DNA of 64,000 nucleotides from Allobosea sp. CS1GBMeth4 (GCF_900185715.1 NZ_FYAS01000030.1:219707-283706), one strand, 5' to 3'; shown: positions 45,241-53,203, counted from the stretch's first letter. Translations and numbers: made by a program. The notes: generated by a model not told the origin, from the sequence alone.

Positions 45241-45662
45241 TTGGTCTGGCAGGTCTGCTCTCGGCCCATTCCGCCACTGCCCTCGAAAGCTACACCGTCG
45301 TCGGCGACGCGATCCCCGCGCCGCTCGGCGGGCGGATCGGCGACGCTGCACGCGGGCGGGCGCTCGTGCTCGACCGCACGCAGGGCAATTGCCTGATCTG
45401 CCATCATGTGCCGGAGCCGGACGAGCCCTTCCAGGGCACGATCGGCCCCGATCTCGCCGGGGTCGGCGTCCGGCTCGATTCCGGGCAGTTGCGCCTGCGC
45501 CTCGTCGACGCGAGCCTGTTCAACCCGCGGACGGTGATGCCGCCCTATTTCCGCACCGAAGGATTGCGAGACGTTGCCCCGCAATATCGCGATCGGCCGG
45601 CGCTGACCGCCCAGGAGATCGAGGATGTCGTCGCCTATCTCGCCAGCCTGCGCCCCCTTTGA
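45198..45662 (+). CDS. soxX: SoxX, monoheme cytochrome c of the thiosulfate-oxidising system
   Basis: A 154-residue periplasmic cytochrome. Heme is bound at CLICH (65-69) and a Met ligand is likely in TVMPPYF. SoxX pairs with SoxA to link thiosulfate covalently to the SoxYZ carrier. The first 14 residues (MGPGFRFGRPGRLA), the basic start of the signal peptide, are encoded by a REP-type repeat. No other ATG, GTG or TTG follows in frame before the mature part. An in-frame ATG at 45114 lies upstream. AGGAAGG precedes the chosen start. Confidence 0.85.
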   Translation: MGPGFRFGRPGRLAIGLAGLLSAHSATALESYTVVGDAIPAPLGGRIGDAARGRALVLDRTQGNCLICHHVPEPDEPFQGTIGPDLAGVGVRLDSGQLRLRLVDASLFNPRTVMPPYFRTEGLRDVAPQYRDRPALTAQEIEDVVAYLASLRPL

Positions 45663-46113
45663 GCCCTTGCCTTCGCGCCGTCAGGTCATGGCCGCGGGCG
45701 CCGCGGGCCTCGCGCTCGCCGCCTTGCCGGCCGGCGCAGCCACTCCGCCGGCACTCGCCGAGCTGGTCGCGCGCCTGACGGAAGGCGCGGCGCCGGAGCG
45801 CGCCGGAATCGCCCTCGACATTCCGCAACTGGTCGAGAACGGCAATTCGGTCGATGTCGCGATCCGGGTCGAAAGCCCGATGACGGAAGCCGACCATGTC
45901 CGCTGGATCCATGTCATCGCCGAGAAGAACCCTTATCCCGACGTGGCGCGCTTCCATCTATCCCCGCGCAGCGGCCGGGCCGAGATCCGCGCCACCTTGC
46001 GCCTCGCCACCTCGCAGAAGGTCGCTGCCGTCGCAGCGCTGAGCGGCGGCGGCTACGTCATGGCCGATGCCGACGTCGTGGTGACGCTGAGCGCCTGCAT
46101 CGACGGAGGATGA
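45625..46113 (+). CDS. soxY: SoxY, sulfur-carrier subunit with altered C-terminal motif
   Basis: A 162-residue SoxY. A twin-arginine signal (PSRRQVMAAGAAG, R18-R19) exports it with SoxZ. The immunoglobulin-like body is normal (NSVDVAIRVESPM; NPYPDVARFHLSP). The standard carrier ends in GGCGG, but here the end is SACIDGG: the cysteine (C158) is kept, its flanking glycines are changed and it sits fifth from the end. The ATG at 45625 has GGAG upstream and overlaps soxX by 38 bp. A TTG at 45667 would start just before the Tat motif. Confidence 0.85.
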   Translation: MSSPISPACAPFEPLPSRRQVMAAGAAGLALAALPAGAATPPALAELVARLTEGAAPERAGIALDIPQLVENGNSVDVAIRVESPMTEADHVRWIHVIAEKNPYPDVARFHLSPRSGRAEIRATLRLATSQKVAAVAALSGGGYVMADADVVVTLSACIDGG

Positions 46114-46119
46114 GAGCCG

Positions 46120-46446
46120 ATGGCATCGTTCAACGCCCGCATCACCATGCCCGCCGAGGCCAGGGCCGGCGAGATCGTCGAGGTCCGCGTCCTCGTCCGC
46201 CATCCGATGGATCGCGGCGGCCAGGTCGACGCCGGCGGCGCGACCGTGCCGCGCAAGATCCTGAACCGGCTGACCGTGACCTATGCCGGCGAGCCTGTCT
46301 TCCGCTACGACATGCACACCGGCGTCTCCGCCAACCCCTTCGTCAGCTTCACTACGCGCGCGGTCGAGACCGGGGACCTGATCTTCGAATGGCGCGAGGA
46401 CGGCGGCGCGACCTATACCCGCACTGCCCGTCTCGTCGTGACATGA
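46120..46446 (+). CDS. soxZ: SoxZ, partner of the SoxY sulfur carrier
   Basis: A 108-residue protein matching SoxZ in length and sequence (ARITMPAEARAGEIVEVRVLVRHPM; LTVTYAGEPVFRYDMHTGVSANPF). SoxZ has no signal of its own and travels with SoxY through Tat. It starts 6 bp after soxY and overlaps soxA (ATGA), fixing the order Y-Z-A. Confidence 0.92.
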   Translation: MASFNARITMPAEARAGEIVEVRVLVRHPMDRGGQVDAGGATVPRKILNRLTVTYAGEPVFRYDMHTGVSANPFVSFTTRAVETGDLIFEWREDGGATYTRTARLVVT

Positions 46447-47204
46447 GCGCCGCCGGCCGCGCTTTCGCGGCAGCCCTGCTCGCGCTCGCAGGGACGGCCG
46501 GCGCCGGAGAGATCAAATCGGGCAGCGCCTTCCTCTCGCCGCAGATGCAGCGGCAGCAGGCGGACCAAGCCCGTAATCCCGGCTGGCTCTGGGTCGAGCA
46601 GGGGGAGGAGCTGTTCAGCCGCCGCGAAGGCGACGCGCCCGGCTGCATCTCCTGCCATGCCGATCCCGGACGGAGCCTGCGCGGAGCCGCCGCACGCTAT
46701 CCGCAGATCGATGCCGCAAGCGGCAAGCTGATCAATCTCGAAGGTCGCATCGAGCAGTGCCGGGCCGTCCGGCAGAAGCGGCCGGCCCTCGGCCATGAGA
46801 GCCAGGAGCTGCTCGGCCTCGCGGCCTATGTCGCCTCGCTCTCGCAGGGCGTTCCCGTCTCGGTCTCGGCCGAGGGCGCGGCGAAGCCCTATTACGAAGC
46901 CGGCAAGGCCTTCTACGAGCGCCGGCAGGGCCAGCTCAACCTCGCCTGCACGCAATGCCATGACGGCCTCGTCGGTCGGAAGCTGCGCGGCGACACGATC
47001 AGTCACGGGGTCGGCACCGGCTATCCCGCCTACCGGCTCGAATGGAACGGGCTCGGCTCGCTGCACCGGCGCCTGCGCGCCTGCTCGCTCGGCGTCCGTG
47101 CGACGCAGTTCGACTACGGCTCGGACGACTATCTCGCGCTCGAACTCTATCTCGCAGTGCGCGCCAGGGGACTTCCGGTCGAGGCGCCGGGCCTCAGACG
47201 TTAG
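46443..47204 (+). CDS. soxA: SoxA, diheme cytochrome c of the thiosulfate-oxidising system
   Basis: A 253-residue periplasmic cytochrome with a signal peptide ending near residue 22. Heme motifs are CISCH (68-72) and CTQCH (169-173), and IEQCR (C106) may supply a thiolate ligand as in other diheme SoxA proteins. The active-site cysteine is C214 in LRRLRACSLGVRA-type context. With SoxX it conjugates thiosulfate to SoxY. No soxB, soxCD or soxVW is in the window, so further steps must be encoded elsewhere or replaced. Confidence 0.92.
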   Translation: MSAAGRAFAAALLALAGTAGAGEIKSGSAFLSPQMQRQQADQARNPGWLWVEQGEELFSRREGDAPGCISCHADPGRSLRGAAARYPQIDAASGKLINLEGRIEQCRAVRQKRPALGHESQELLGLAAYVASLSQGVPVSVSAEGAAKPYYEAGKAFYERRQGQLNLACTQCHDGLVGRKLRGDTISHGVGTGYPAYRLEWNGLGSLHRRLRACSLGVRATQFDYGSDDYLALELYLAVRARGLPVEAPGLRR

Positions 47205-47223
47205 CGTTCCTCCCCCTCAAGCC

Positions 47224-47326
47224 GTCCCGGACAAGCCGCGTCAGCGGCGCCGATCCGGGACCATGCCTGAACCGTTCCGGAATGGGTCCCGGGTCTCCGC
47301 TTCGCTCCGCCCGGGACGACTCGCGA
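47224..47326 (+). repeat. composite REP-type repeat after soxA, copy 2
   Basis: Two nested palindromic units. GTCCCGGA (47224-47231) pairs with TCCGGGAC (47254-47261), enclosing GCCGC/GCGGC around GTCA. Then GTCCCGGG (47286-47293) pairs with CCCGGGAC (47310-47317); 47274-47326 is the direct copy of the soxX-start repeat. The structure sits 20 bp after soxA and may stabilise or end the transcript. Confidence 0.75.
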
Positions 47327-47402
47327 AGATCGAAGGCGACCTATTGGCGACAGCCGCGCGAGCCGTCACGATCCCGGCACAGTCCTGTCGGAGATGCCAG
47401 GA

Positions 47403-48329
47403 ATGCTTCGCCTGCCTGTCGCCCTCGCTGCGCTCCTGCTCGCCACCGCCGCCATCGCGCAGCCGGATGCCGAGCCGCGGGCTTCCGCCGCGGCCGCGCC
47501 GCCCGTCGTGCTCAAGGGCACCGAGGTCAGGACGATCCGGGCCAGGGCGCTGCAGCGCGACTACGAGATCTTCGTCAGCCTGCCGGACTCCTACCAGAGC
47601 CAGCCGCGCCGGCGCTTCCCGGTCCTGTTCGTCACCGATGCCGACTATGCCTTCCCGCTGGTGCGCAGCATCGCCCAGCGCGTCGGCAACCGGGCGCGGG
47701 GGCTGGAGGAGTTCATCCTCGTCGGCCTGTCCTATTCGGTCGGTGACACGCCCGAATACAGCCGCCGGCGCGACTACACGCCGACGCCGAACGGCGAGAA
47801 GACGAAGGACCCGTCCGGCCGGCCGCCGCTCTTCGGCGAGGCGGACGGCTATCGCCGCTTTCTCTCGGAGGAGCTGATGCCCTTCGTCGCGTCGACCTAC
47901 CGGACCGACACCACCCGCAGCATCTATGCCGGGCATTCCTATGGCGGGCTCTTCGGTCTCCATGTCCTGCTGACCGAGCCGAAGCTGTTCTCGCACTACA
48001 TCATCGGCAGCCCCTCGCTCTGGTTCGACCAGAAGGTGATGCTCCGGCGCGAGCGCGACTATGCGCAGGCCAACACGGAGCTGAAGGCCAATGTGCTGAT
48101 GGCGATCGCCTCCTACGAGACCATCGACAAGGACTCGGACGATCCGCGCTACAATCGAAAGACCGACATGATCGCCGATCTGCGCGAATTCGAGCAGGCG
48201 CTGCGCTCGCGGGGCTATCCGGGGCTCAGGCTCTCGACCGAGATCATCCCGGGCGAGGACCATCTCACCGTCTTCCCGGCGATCATCACGCGCGGCCTGC
48301 TCTGGGCGCTGCCGGCCCGGCGCGACTGA
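47403..48329 (+). CDS. exported alpha/beta hydrolase (ferri-siderophore esterase-like, esterase D fold)
   Basis: A 308-residue esterase with a signal peptide (MLRLPVALAALLLATAAIAQ). The nucleophile Ser is in AGHSYGGLFG and the C-terminal His in GEDHLTVFPA. The family (Esterase/IroE-like) hydrolyses siderophore or other esters, often in the periplasm. An in-frame ATG at 47394 is an alternative start. No siderophore gene is nearby, so the substrate is open. Confidence 0.85.
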   Translation: MLRLPVALAALLLATAAIAQPDAEPRASAAAAPPVVLKGTEVRTIRARALQRDYEIFVSLPDSYQSQPRRRFPVLFVTDADYAFPLVRSIAQRVGNRARGLEEFILVGLSYSVGDTPEYSRRRDYTPTPNGEKTKDPSGRPPLFGEADGYRRFLSEELMPFVASTYRTDTTRSIYAGHSYGGLFGLHVLLTEPKLFSHYIIGSPSLWFDQKVMLRRERDYAQANTELKANVLMAIASYETIDKDSDDPRYNRKTDMIADLREFEQALRSRGYPGLRLSTEIIPGEDHLTVFPAIITRGLLWALPARRD

Positions 48330-48334
48330 GCAGC

Positions 48335-49450
48335 TCAGTCCTTCCCGTCCTTGCCGTTCTTCGGCCTGTCCCTGTCCTTGCCCTTTCCCTTCGGCCTCGT
48401 GCGATTGCGGAAGCTGGCATTGCCGAGCCCGGTGCCGATCGTCAGCACTGCCCAGTGCTCGACATCCTGCATGAACGGCAATTCGCTGAGGCCCTGGACG
48501 ACGGCGTCGTTGTGCATGACCACGACCGTGTCGTGCCCGCCGATCTCCGGCGCCATCGCCCGGATGCTCTCGACCAGGTTGAACCTGCTGCTCGACCAGT
48601 TGCCGGGCAGGTTCTGCGCGCCCCGCTCGATCGTGCCGTCCGACTCGATCAGGCCGGGACAGCCGACGCCGATGAACGGCGCGACGCGCAACTCCTCCTT
48701 CTCGGCCGCCTTGATCTGCTCGCGCAGCATCTTGCCGAGCCGCTCGACCGCCTCCTCGCGGCCCGGTCCCTCGTCGGCATGGCGCCAGAGCTCGGAATCC
48801 CAGACGCGAGCCTTGCTCAGGTCGGTGTCCTTGTTCTGGCGCAGCTCGACGATGCCGGCACGGATGTTCGAGCCGCCGATATCGACCGCGACCAGGCTGT
48901 CGTAGGCCTCGAAGATCCATTTCGGCGCGAGATGGGCGCTGCCGACCAGGCCGGCCTCGTCGGGATGATGGCGCACGGGGACGAGCTCGATCGCCTGCCC
49001 CTCGCTCTGCAGGATGATGCCGGCTCGCGCGATCGCCAGCTCGCCGATCCGGCTCTGGCGGAACCCGCCGCCGACGACGATGCGCTCGACCGGGCTCCAG
49101 GCCTTCTGCCGCAGGAAGCGCCGGATCACCACGGCGAGCGACTGGGCGAAGCGCTCGACCGCCGAGAGCACCAGCGCGGCCTCGCGCGCCTCGCCATCGT
49201 CGACCAGCTTGTCGAGCTCCGACTTGCTCGGCGTCTCGCCCGCCTCGGCCAGCGGATCCTCGCCGGTCTCGGCGAGATGGCCGCGCAGTTCGGCGAGATG
49301 CTCCATGAAGGCGCTGCGGCTCGCCTTGTCGCCGAGGAAGCCATCGCCGTCGCGGATCTCGAGATTGTAGCTGGTGACGAGGATCGAGGGCAGTTCCTCC
49401 GCGCCATGAGGACCGTTCACGCTGGTCTTGCTCGCCACGGCAGCCGCCAT
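48335..49450 (-). CDS. putative circularly permuted ROK-family sugar kinase
   Basis: A 371-residue actin-fold kinase whose motifs are in the wrong order. The ROK ATP loop DIGGSNIRAG, normally at the N-terminus, is at 190-199. It is followed by GVGCPG (261-266), the catalytic HND (D315) and GTGLGN (339-344). Residues 100-175 instead hold what is normally the C-terminal half: FAQSLAVVIRRFL, ERIVVGGGF and DEAGLVGSAHLAP. The break falls after GTGLGN, and the ROK zinc motif CXCGXXGC is absent. The tail (351-371) is a Lys/Asp/Gly/Arg low-complexity stretch. It ends 5 bp from the convergent esterase. Confidence 0.75.
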   Translation of the reverse strand: MAAAVASKTSVNGPHGAEELPSILVTSYNLEIRDGDGFLGDKASRSAFMEHLAELRGHLAETGEDPLAEAGETPSKSELDKLVDDGEAREAALVLSAVERFAQSLAVVIRRFLRQKAWSPVERIVVGGGFRQSRIGELAIARAGIILQSEGQAIELVPVRHHPDEAGLVGSAHLAPKWIFEAYDSLVAVDIGGSNIRAGIVELRQNKDTDLSKARVWDSELWRHADEGPGREEAVERLGKMLREQIKAAEKEELRVAPFIGVGCPGLIESDGTIERGAQNLPGNWSSSRFNLVESIRAMAPEIGGHDTVVVMHNDAVVQGLSELPFMQDVEHWAVLTIGTGLGNASFRNRTRPKGKGKDRDRPKNGKDGKD

Positions 49451-49628
49451 CCCCGTCTCCTACCGTCCACACTCCGGGAGCAACGGCGAAGGCGCGTGCC
49501 GGTTCCCGGCGGCTCCGCCGGCATGGCCCGTCTGCGCTGCCGGCAGGGCCGTTCGGCCCGCCGGAGGTTGACCGCGCCGCCTCGTTTCGCCTCCATGGTG
49601 GCGGCGCGGTTCGCAGCCGGGGGGAAAC

Positions 49629-50108
49629 ATGCTCGAACTGATCGGCCGCTCGCTCGCGATCGGCATCGTCGCGACCGCCTTGCTCGACCTTTGGGCGCTG
49701 TTCCTCAACCGCGCCTTCGGCATACCGCTCGCGAACTGGGCGGCGATCGGCCGCTGGTTCGCCCATCTGCCGCGCGGCCGCTTCGCGCACGACACCATCG
49801 CCGACACCGCCCCCGTGACGAACGAGCGCGCCATCGGCTGGGTCATGCATTACCTGATCGGCGCCCTCTTCGCCGCGGTGCTGCTGTCGATCTGGGGGCT
49901 GGACTGGGCGCGCAATCCGACACTGCTGCCGGCGCTGATCGTCGGCATCGTCACCGTCGGCTGCGGCTGGTTCATCCTGCAGCCCGGCATGGGCTTCGGC
50001 CTCGCGGCCGGCAAGCGGCCCAATGCCGGCCAAATCCGGCTGGTCGGACTCGTCAATCACGTCGTCTTCGGCCTGGGCCTCTGGCTCGCCGCGCTGCTCA
50101 TGCGCTGA
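49629..50108 (+). CDS. DUF2938-like membrane protein
   Basis: A 159-residue inner-membrane protein with four hydrophobic segments (about 4-24, 74-92, 100-118 and 138-158). The pattern LLDLWALFLNRAFGIPLANWAAIGRW and AIGWVMHYLIGALFA fits the DUF2938 family. No function is known. It is divergent from the ROK-like gene across a 178-bp region in which I see no strong promoter or repeat. Confidence 0.75.
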   Translation: MLELIGRSLAIGIVATALLDLWALFLNRAFGIPLANWAAIGRWFAHLPRGRFAHDTIADTAPVTNERAIGWVMHYLIGALFAAVLLSIWGLDWARNPTLLPALIVGIVTVGCGWFILQPGMGFGLAAGKRPNAGQIRLVGLVNHVVFGLGLWLAALLMR

Positions 50109-50248
50109 GCCGCCCGCACGCCGGCGCGTTCCTTAACATTCGTTCATCTTCCCTCAAGCTCGACGACATCATCTCCCGGCCAGATTGCAACGCCTGGTCC
50201 ATCGCCCGCTTCGCGGAGTCGCGCGATGGCCGCCGCGGGAGGGACCGG

Positions 50249-51112
50249 ATGCCACGCGATACCGTACTGGGGCAGGCGAGAGTGCGGCCGCGCATCGGCT
50301 CGCAGGCACGATTCTTCCTGCTGCTCACGATCTGGAGCCTGGCGCTCGCCGCCGGGACGGCCGCGATCGTCGAGCAGGCCTGGATCCGGCCGCTGCGGAC
50401 CCAGCTCAAGGGAATGAACATCGCCTCCTACGATCATGCCTACCGGATCAACGGGCTCGAGAACGTGCTCGCCGCCTCGCCTCTGGTCTTCCGCAGCGGC
50501 CGCGACGTGGCCGCGCTGCGCGAGATCGAGATCTGCGTCGACGGACAGATCGCGGCGGTGAAGGCGGATTACGATCGCATACGCGACGCCTACGACGACT
50601 GCGCCGTCGCGCTGGCCCGCTTCCTCGACCGTTTCCGGCTGAGCTTCAGCGAACCCGAGCAGTTCGGCATCTTCGTCACGCTGGTCAGCTCCCGATTGGG
50701 GCGCTACGGCCCGAGTTCGACGACCGATCCGGCCCAGATCGCGCGCGATCCCGTCCTGAACTGCACCCAGACGATGATCTTCGTCGCCCGGACCATCAAG
50801 CGCCACTACCCCGCCGTGGAGGTCCGCGAGATCGGCATCGACAACCAGGCGCTCGGCGAGCACGGCTTCGTCGAGATGACGAGCCGCGGCCGTTCGATCC
50901 TGCTCGACGGGCTGGTCGGCCTGGTCGCGGACGTCTCCCTGGCCGAAGCGACCGCCGGCACCCGGCCGCGCCCCTTCATCATGGTCGACTTCTTCGACGA
51001 GACGCAGCCCAATCTGCGCACCCTCTCCGAAGGCTTCATGCGGACCTTGCGTCTCGGCGGGCTGACGCGCCGCGACATCGCCTTCGCCCGCCCCGTCGCG
51101 AACCCGGGCTGA
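50249..51112 (+). CDS. membrane-anchored transglutaminase-like protein
   Basis: A 287-residue protein with one N-terminal membrane anchor (about 22-41) and a periplasmic helical region. The C-terminal half carries a transglutaminase-like triad: C172 in LNCTQTMIFVARTIK, H205 in GEHGFVEM and D220 in ILLDG, with the expected spacing (Cys helix, strand, His strand, Asp). It could be a periplasmic cysteine peptidase or amidase; the substrate is unknown. The ATG follows GGGAGGGACCGG. I do not recognise a named family. Confidence 0.65.
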   Translation: MPRDTVLGQARVRPRIGSQARFFLLLTIWSLALAAGTAAIVEQAWIRPLRTQLKGMNIASYDHAYRINGLENVLAASPLVFRSGRDVAALREIEICVDGQIAAVKADYDRIRDAYDDCAVALARFLDRFRLSFSEPEQFGIFVTLVSSRLGRYGPSSTTDPAQIARDPVLNCTQTMIFVARTIKRHYPAVEVREIGIDNQALGEHGFVEMTSRGRSILLDGLVGLVADVSLAEATAGTRPRPFIMVDFFDETQPNLRTLSEGFMRTLRLGGLTRRDIAFARPVANPG

Positions 51113-51227
51113 CGGCGAGATCGCCTCGCGCCCTGCGCGCCGCGGGCGGGCGCCGCGCGCGGCATGCGGTTGACCAATCCCGGCTCGCGCGCCACTCCGG
51201 AAGCTCCCTTCCGCCAGGACCCCTGCC

Positions 51228-52463
51228 ATGGCCGCGACCCTCTTCCACAATGCCCGCATCGTCGACGGCACCGCCCCCGAGCGCGGCGAGCCGGTCTCCG
51301 TCCTCGTCGAGGGCGGGCTGATCCGCGAGGTCGGCAAGGGCCTGCGCTCCGACAAGGCGAAGACGATCGACCTCCGGGGCCGCACGCTGATGCCGGGCCT
51401 GATCGATGCCCATGTCCACGTCATCGCCGGCCTCGCCGATCTCGGCCGCAACGCCGCCCTGCCGGATTCGCTCGTCACGGTGCGCTCGCTCACGATCATG
51501 CGCGAGATGCTGCTGCGCGGCTTCACCACCGTGCGCGACGTCGGCGGCGCCGATTTCGGACTGAAGCAGGCGACGCAGGAGAGCGACTTCCCGACGCCGC
51601 GCCTCGTCATCTCCGGCAAGGCGCTGAGCCAGACCGGCGGCCATGCCGATTTCCGCGGCCGCTACGACGACCGGCTGGCGCCCGGTACCCGCCATCGCCT
51701 CGGCGCCCTCGGCCGGATCTGCGACGGCGAGGCCGAGGTTCGCCGCGCCGCACGCGAGGAGCTCAAGGGCGGCGCCGACTTCATCAAGATCATGGCCAAT
51801 GGCGGCTGCGCCTCGCCGACCGACCCGATCCATTTCCTCGGCTTCTCGGTCGGCGAGCTCGAAGCGGTGGTCGAGGAGGCCGGCATGGCCGGCACCTATG
51901 TCTCGGCCCATGTCTATACCGACGAGGCGATCCGCCGCTGCGTCGAGGCCGGCGTCCATTCGCTCGAGCATTGCAACCTGATCGAGCCGCAGACGGCGAA
52001 GCTCGCCGCGAAGAACGGCGCCGTCGCGGTGCCGACGCTCGTCACCTATGACAAGCTCGCCAGCGAGGGTGGCAGGCTCGGCTTCCCGCCCGACTCCGTC
52101 GCCAAGGTCGAGTTCGTCCGCGCTGCCGGCATGGAATCGCTCGCGATCATGAAGCAGGCCGGGCTCGCCATGGCCTATGGCAGCGACCTGCTCGGCGAGA
52201 TGCATCGCCACCAGTCGGAGGAGTTCGTCATCCGCGGCCGCGCCTTGCCGGCACATGAGGTGATCGCCGCCGCCACCCATGTCGCGGCCAAGCTGCTGAA
52301 GCTCGAAGGCAAGATCGGAACGATCGCGCCCGGCGCCTATGCCGATCTGATCGTCGTCGACGGCGACCCGCTCGCCGATCTCGCCCTCCTGACCCGGCAG
52401 GGCCGGCACATGCCGCTGATCATGAAGAGCGGCGCCTTCGTCAAGCGCAGCCGGCTGGACTGA
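51228..52463 (+). CDS. amidohydrolase-superfamily metal-dependent hydrolase
   Basis: A 411-residue TIM-barrel hydrolase of the imidazolonepropionase/prolidase-like branch. Metal ligands are in DAHVHV (HxH, about 61-65), the middle Lys/Glu region KIMANGG, His in SAHVYT, HSLEHC and the Asp in AYGSDLLGEMH. No signal peptide is present, so it is cytoplasmic. Relatives split dipeptides, N-acyl amino acids or cyclic amides. An 8-bp gap precedes the next gene. Confidence 0.87.
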   Translation: MAATLFHNARIVDGTAPERGEPVSVLVEGGLIREVGKGLRSDKAKTIDLRGRTLMPGLIDAHVHVIAGLADLGRNAALPDSLVTVRSLTIMREMLLRGFTTVRDVGGADFGLKQATQESDFPTPRLVISGKALSQTGGHADFRGRYDDRLAPGTRHRLGALGRICDGEAEVRRAAREELKGGADFIKIMANGGCASPTDPIHFLGFSVGELEAVVEEAGMAGTYVSAHVYTDEAIRRCVEAGVHSLEHCNLIEPQTAKLAAKNGAVAVPTLVTYDKLASEGGRLGFPPDSVAKVEFVRAAGMESLAIMKQAGLAMAYGSDLLGEMHRHQSEEFVIRGRALPAHEVIAAATHVAAKLLKLEGKIGTIAPGAYADLIVVDGDPLADLALLTRQGRHMPLIMKSGAFVKRSRLD

Positions 52464-52470
52464 CGCGCCG

Positions 52471-53190
52471 ATGAAGCCGTGGATTCAGCTCGATGCGGCG
52501 CCGATCCCCGGCGGCGGCGTGCTGAAGCTCATGCGCCGCGGCGACGACGAGTTCTCGATCACGCTCGGCCATAACGAGCTGATGAACTCCCGCCTCAAGG
52601 GGTCGGAAGAAGCGCTGGCGAGCCTCGCCGTCGAGCGGATCGGGCAGCGCCCACGGCCGCGCCTCCTCATCGGCGGGCTCGGCATGGGCTTCACGCTCCG
52701 GGCCGCCCTCGCCGCGCTTCCGCACGACGCGGAGATCGTCGTCGCCGAGTTGATCCCGGCCGTGGTCGCCTGGGCGCACGGGCCGCTCGCTCCGATCTTC
52801 GCGGGCTGCCTCGACGACCCCCGCCTCAGCGTGCGGGAGGCCGACGTCGCGGCGGCCATCCGCGAGGAGCGCGGCCGCTACGACGCGATCCTGCTCGACG
52901 TCGACAACGGGCCGGACGGGCTGATGGTCGCGACCAATGACGGGCTCTACGATCTCGCCGGCCTGTCCCATGCGAAGGCCGCGCTGCGCCGGGGCGGCGT
53001 CCTCGCCATCTGGTCGGCGGGGCCGGATCGCGGCTTCACCCAGCGCCTGCGGCAGGCCGGCTTCGCGGTCGAGGAGAAGCCGGTGCGCGCCCGCGCCGGC
53101 GGCGGTGCGAAGCACGTGATCTGGCTGGCGAGCGTGGCGGGCGCTTCGGCCACGCGCGCGGCGCGACAGCGGCCGAAGCGCCGCCGCTAG
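52471..53190 (+). CDS. spermidine-synthase-like methyltransferase-fold protein
   Basis: A 239-residue Rossmann-fold protein. The nucleotide-binding loop LLIGGLGMGFTLRAAL (about 65-80), VVAELIPAVVAWA and the acidic strand DAILLDVDNGPDGL match the polyamine-synthase fold. The N-terminal half (LMRRGDDEFSITLGHNELMNSR) is also spermidine-synthase-like, but the exact catalytic pattern is not conserved, so the reaction is uncertain. The C-terminal tail is very basic (RAARQRPKRRR). It follows the amidohydrolase by 7 bp. Confidence 0.8.
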   Translation: MKPWIQLDAAPIPGGGVLKLMRRGDDEFSITLGHNELMNSRLKGSEEALASLAVERIGQRPRPRLLIGGLGMGFTLRAALAALPHDAEIVVAELIPAVVAWAHGPLAPIFAGCLDDPRLSVREADVAAAIREERGRYDAILLDVDNGPDGLMVATNDGLYDLAGLSHAKAALRRGGVLAIWSAGPDRGFTQRLRQAGFAVEEKPVRARAGGGAKHVIWLASVAGASATRAARQRPKRRR

Positions 53191-53203
53191 AGCATCTTCC
53201 GCA

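Noticed and set aside
47241..50060. 939-codon minus-strand frame
   Set aside because: It covers the esterase and ROK-like genes in another frame and reads as low-complexity Arg/Asp/Gly text typical of GC-rich shadow frames.
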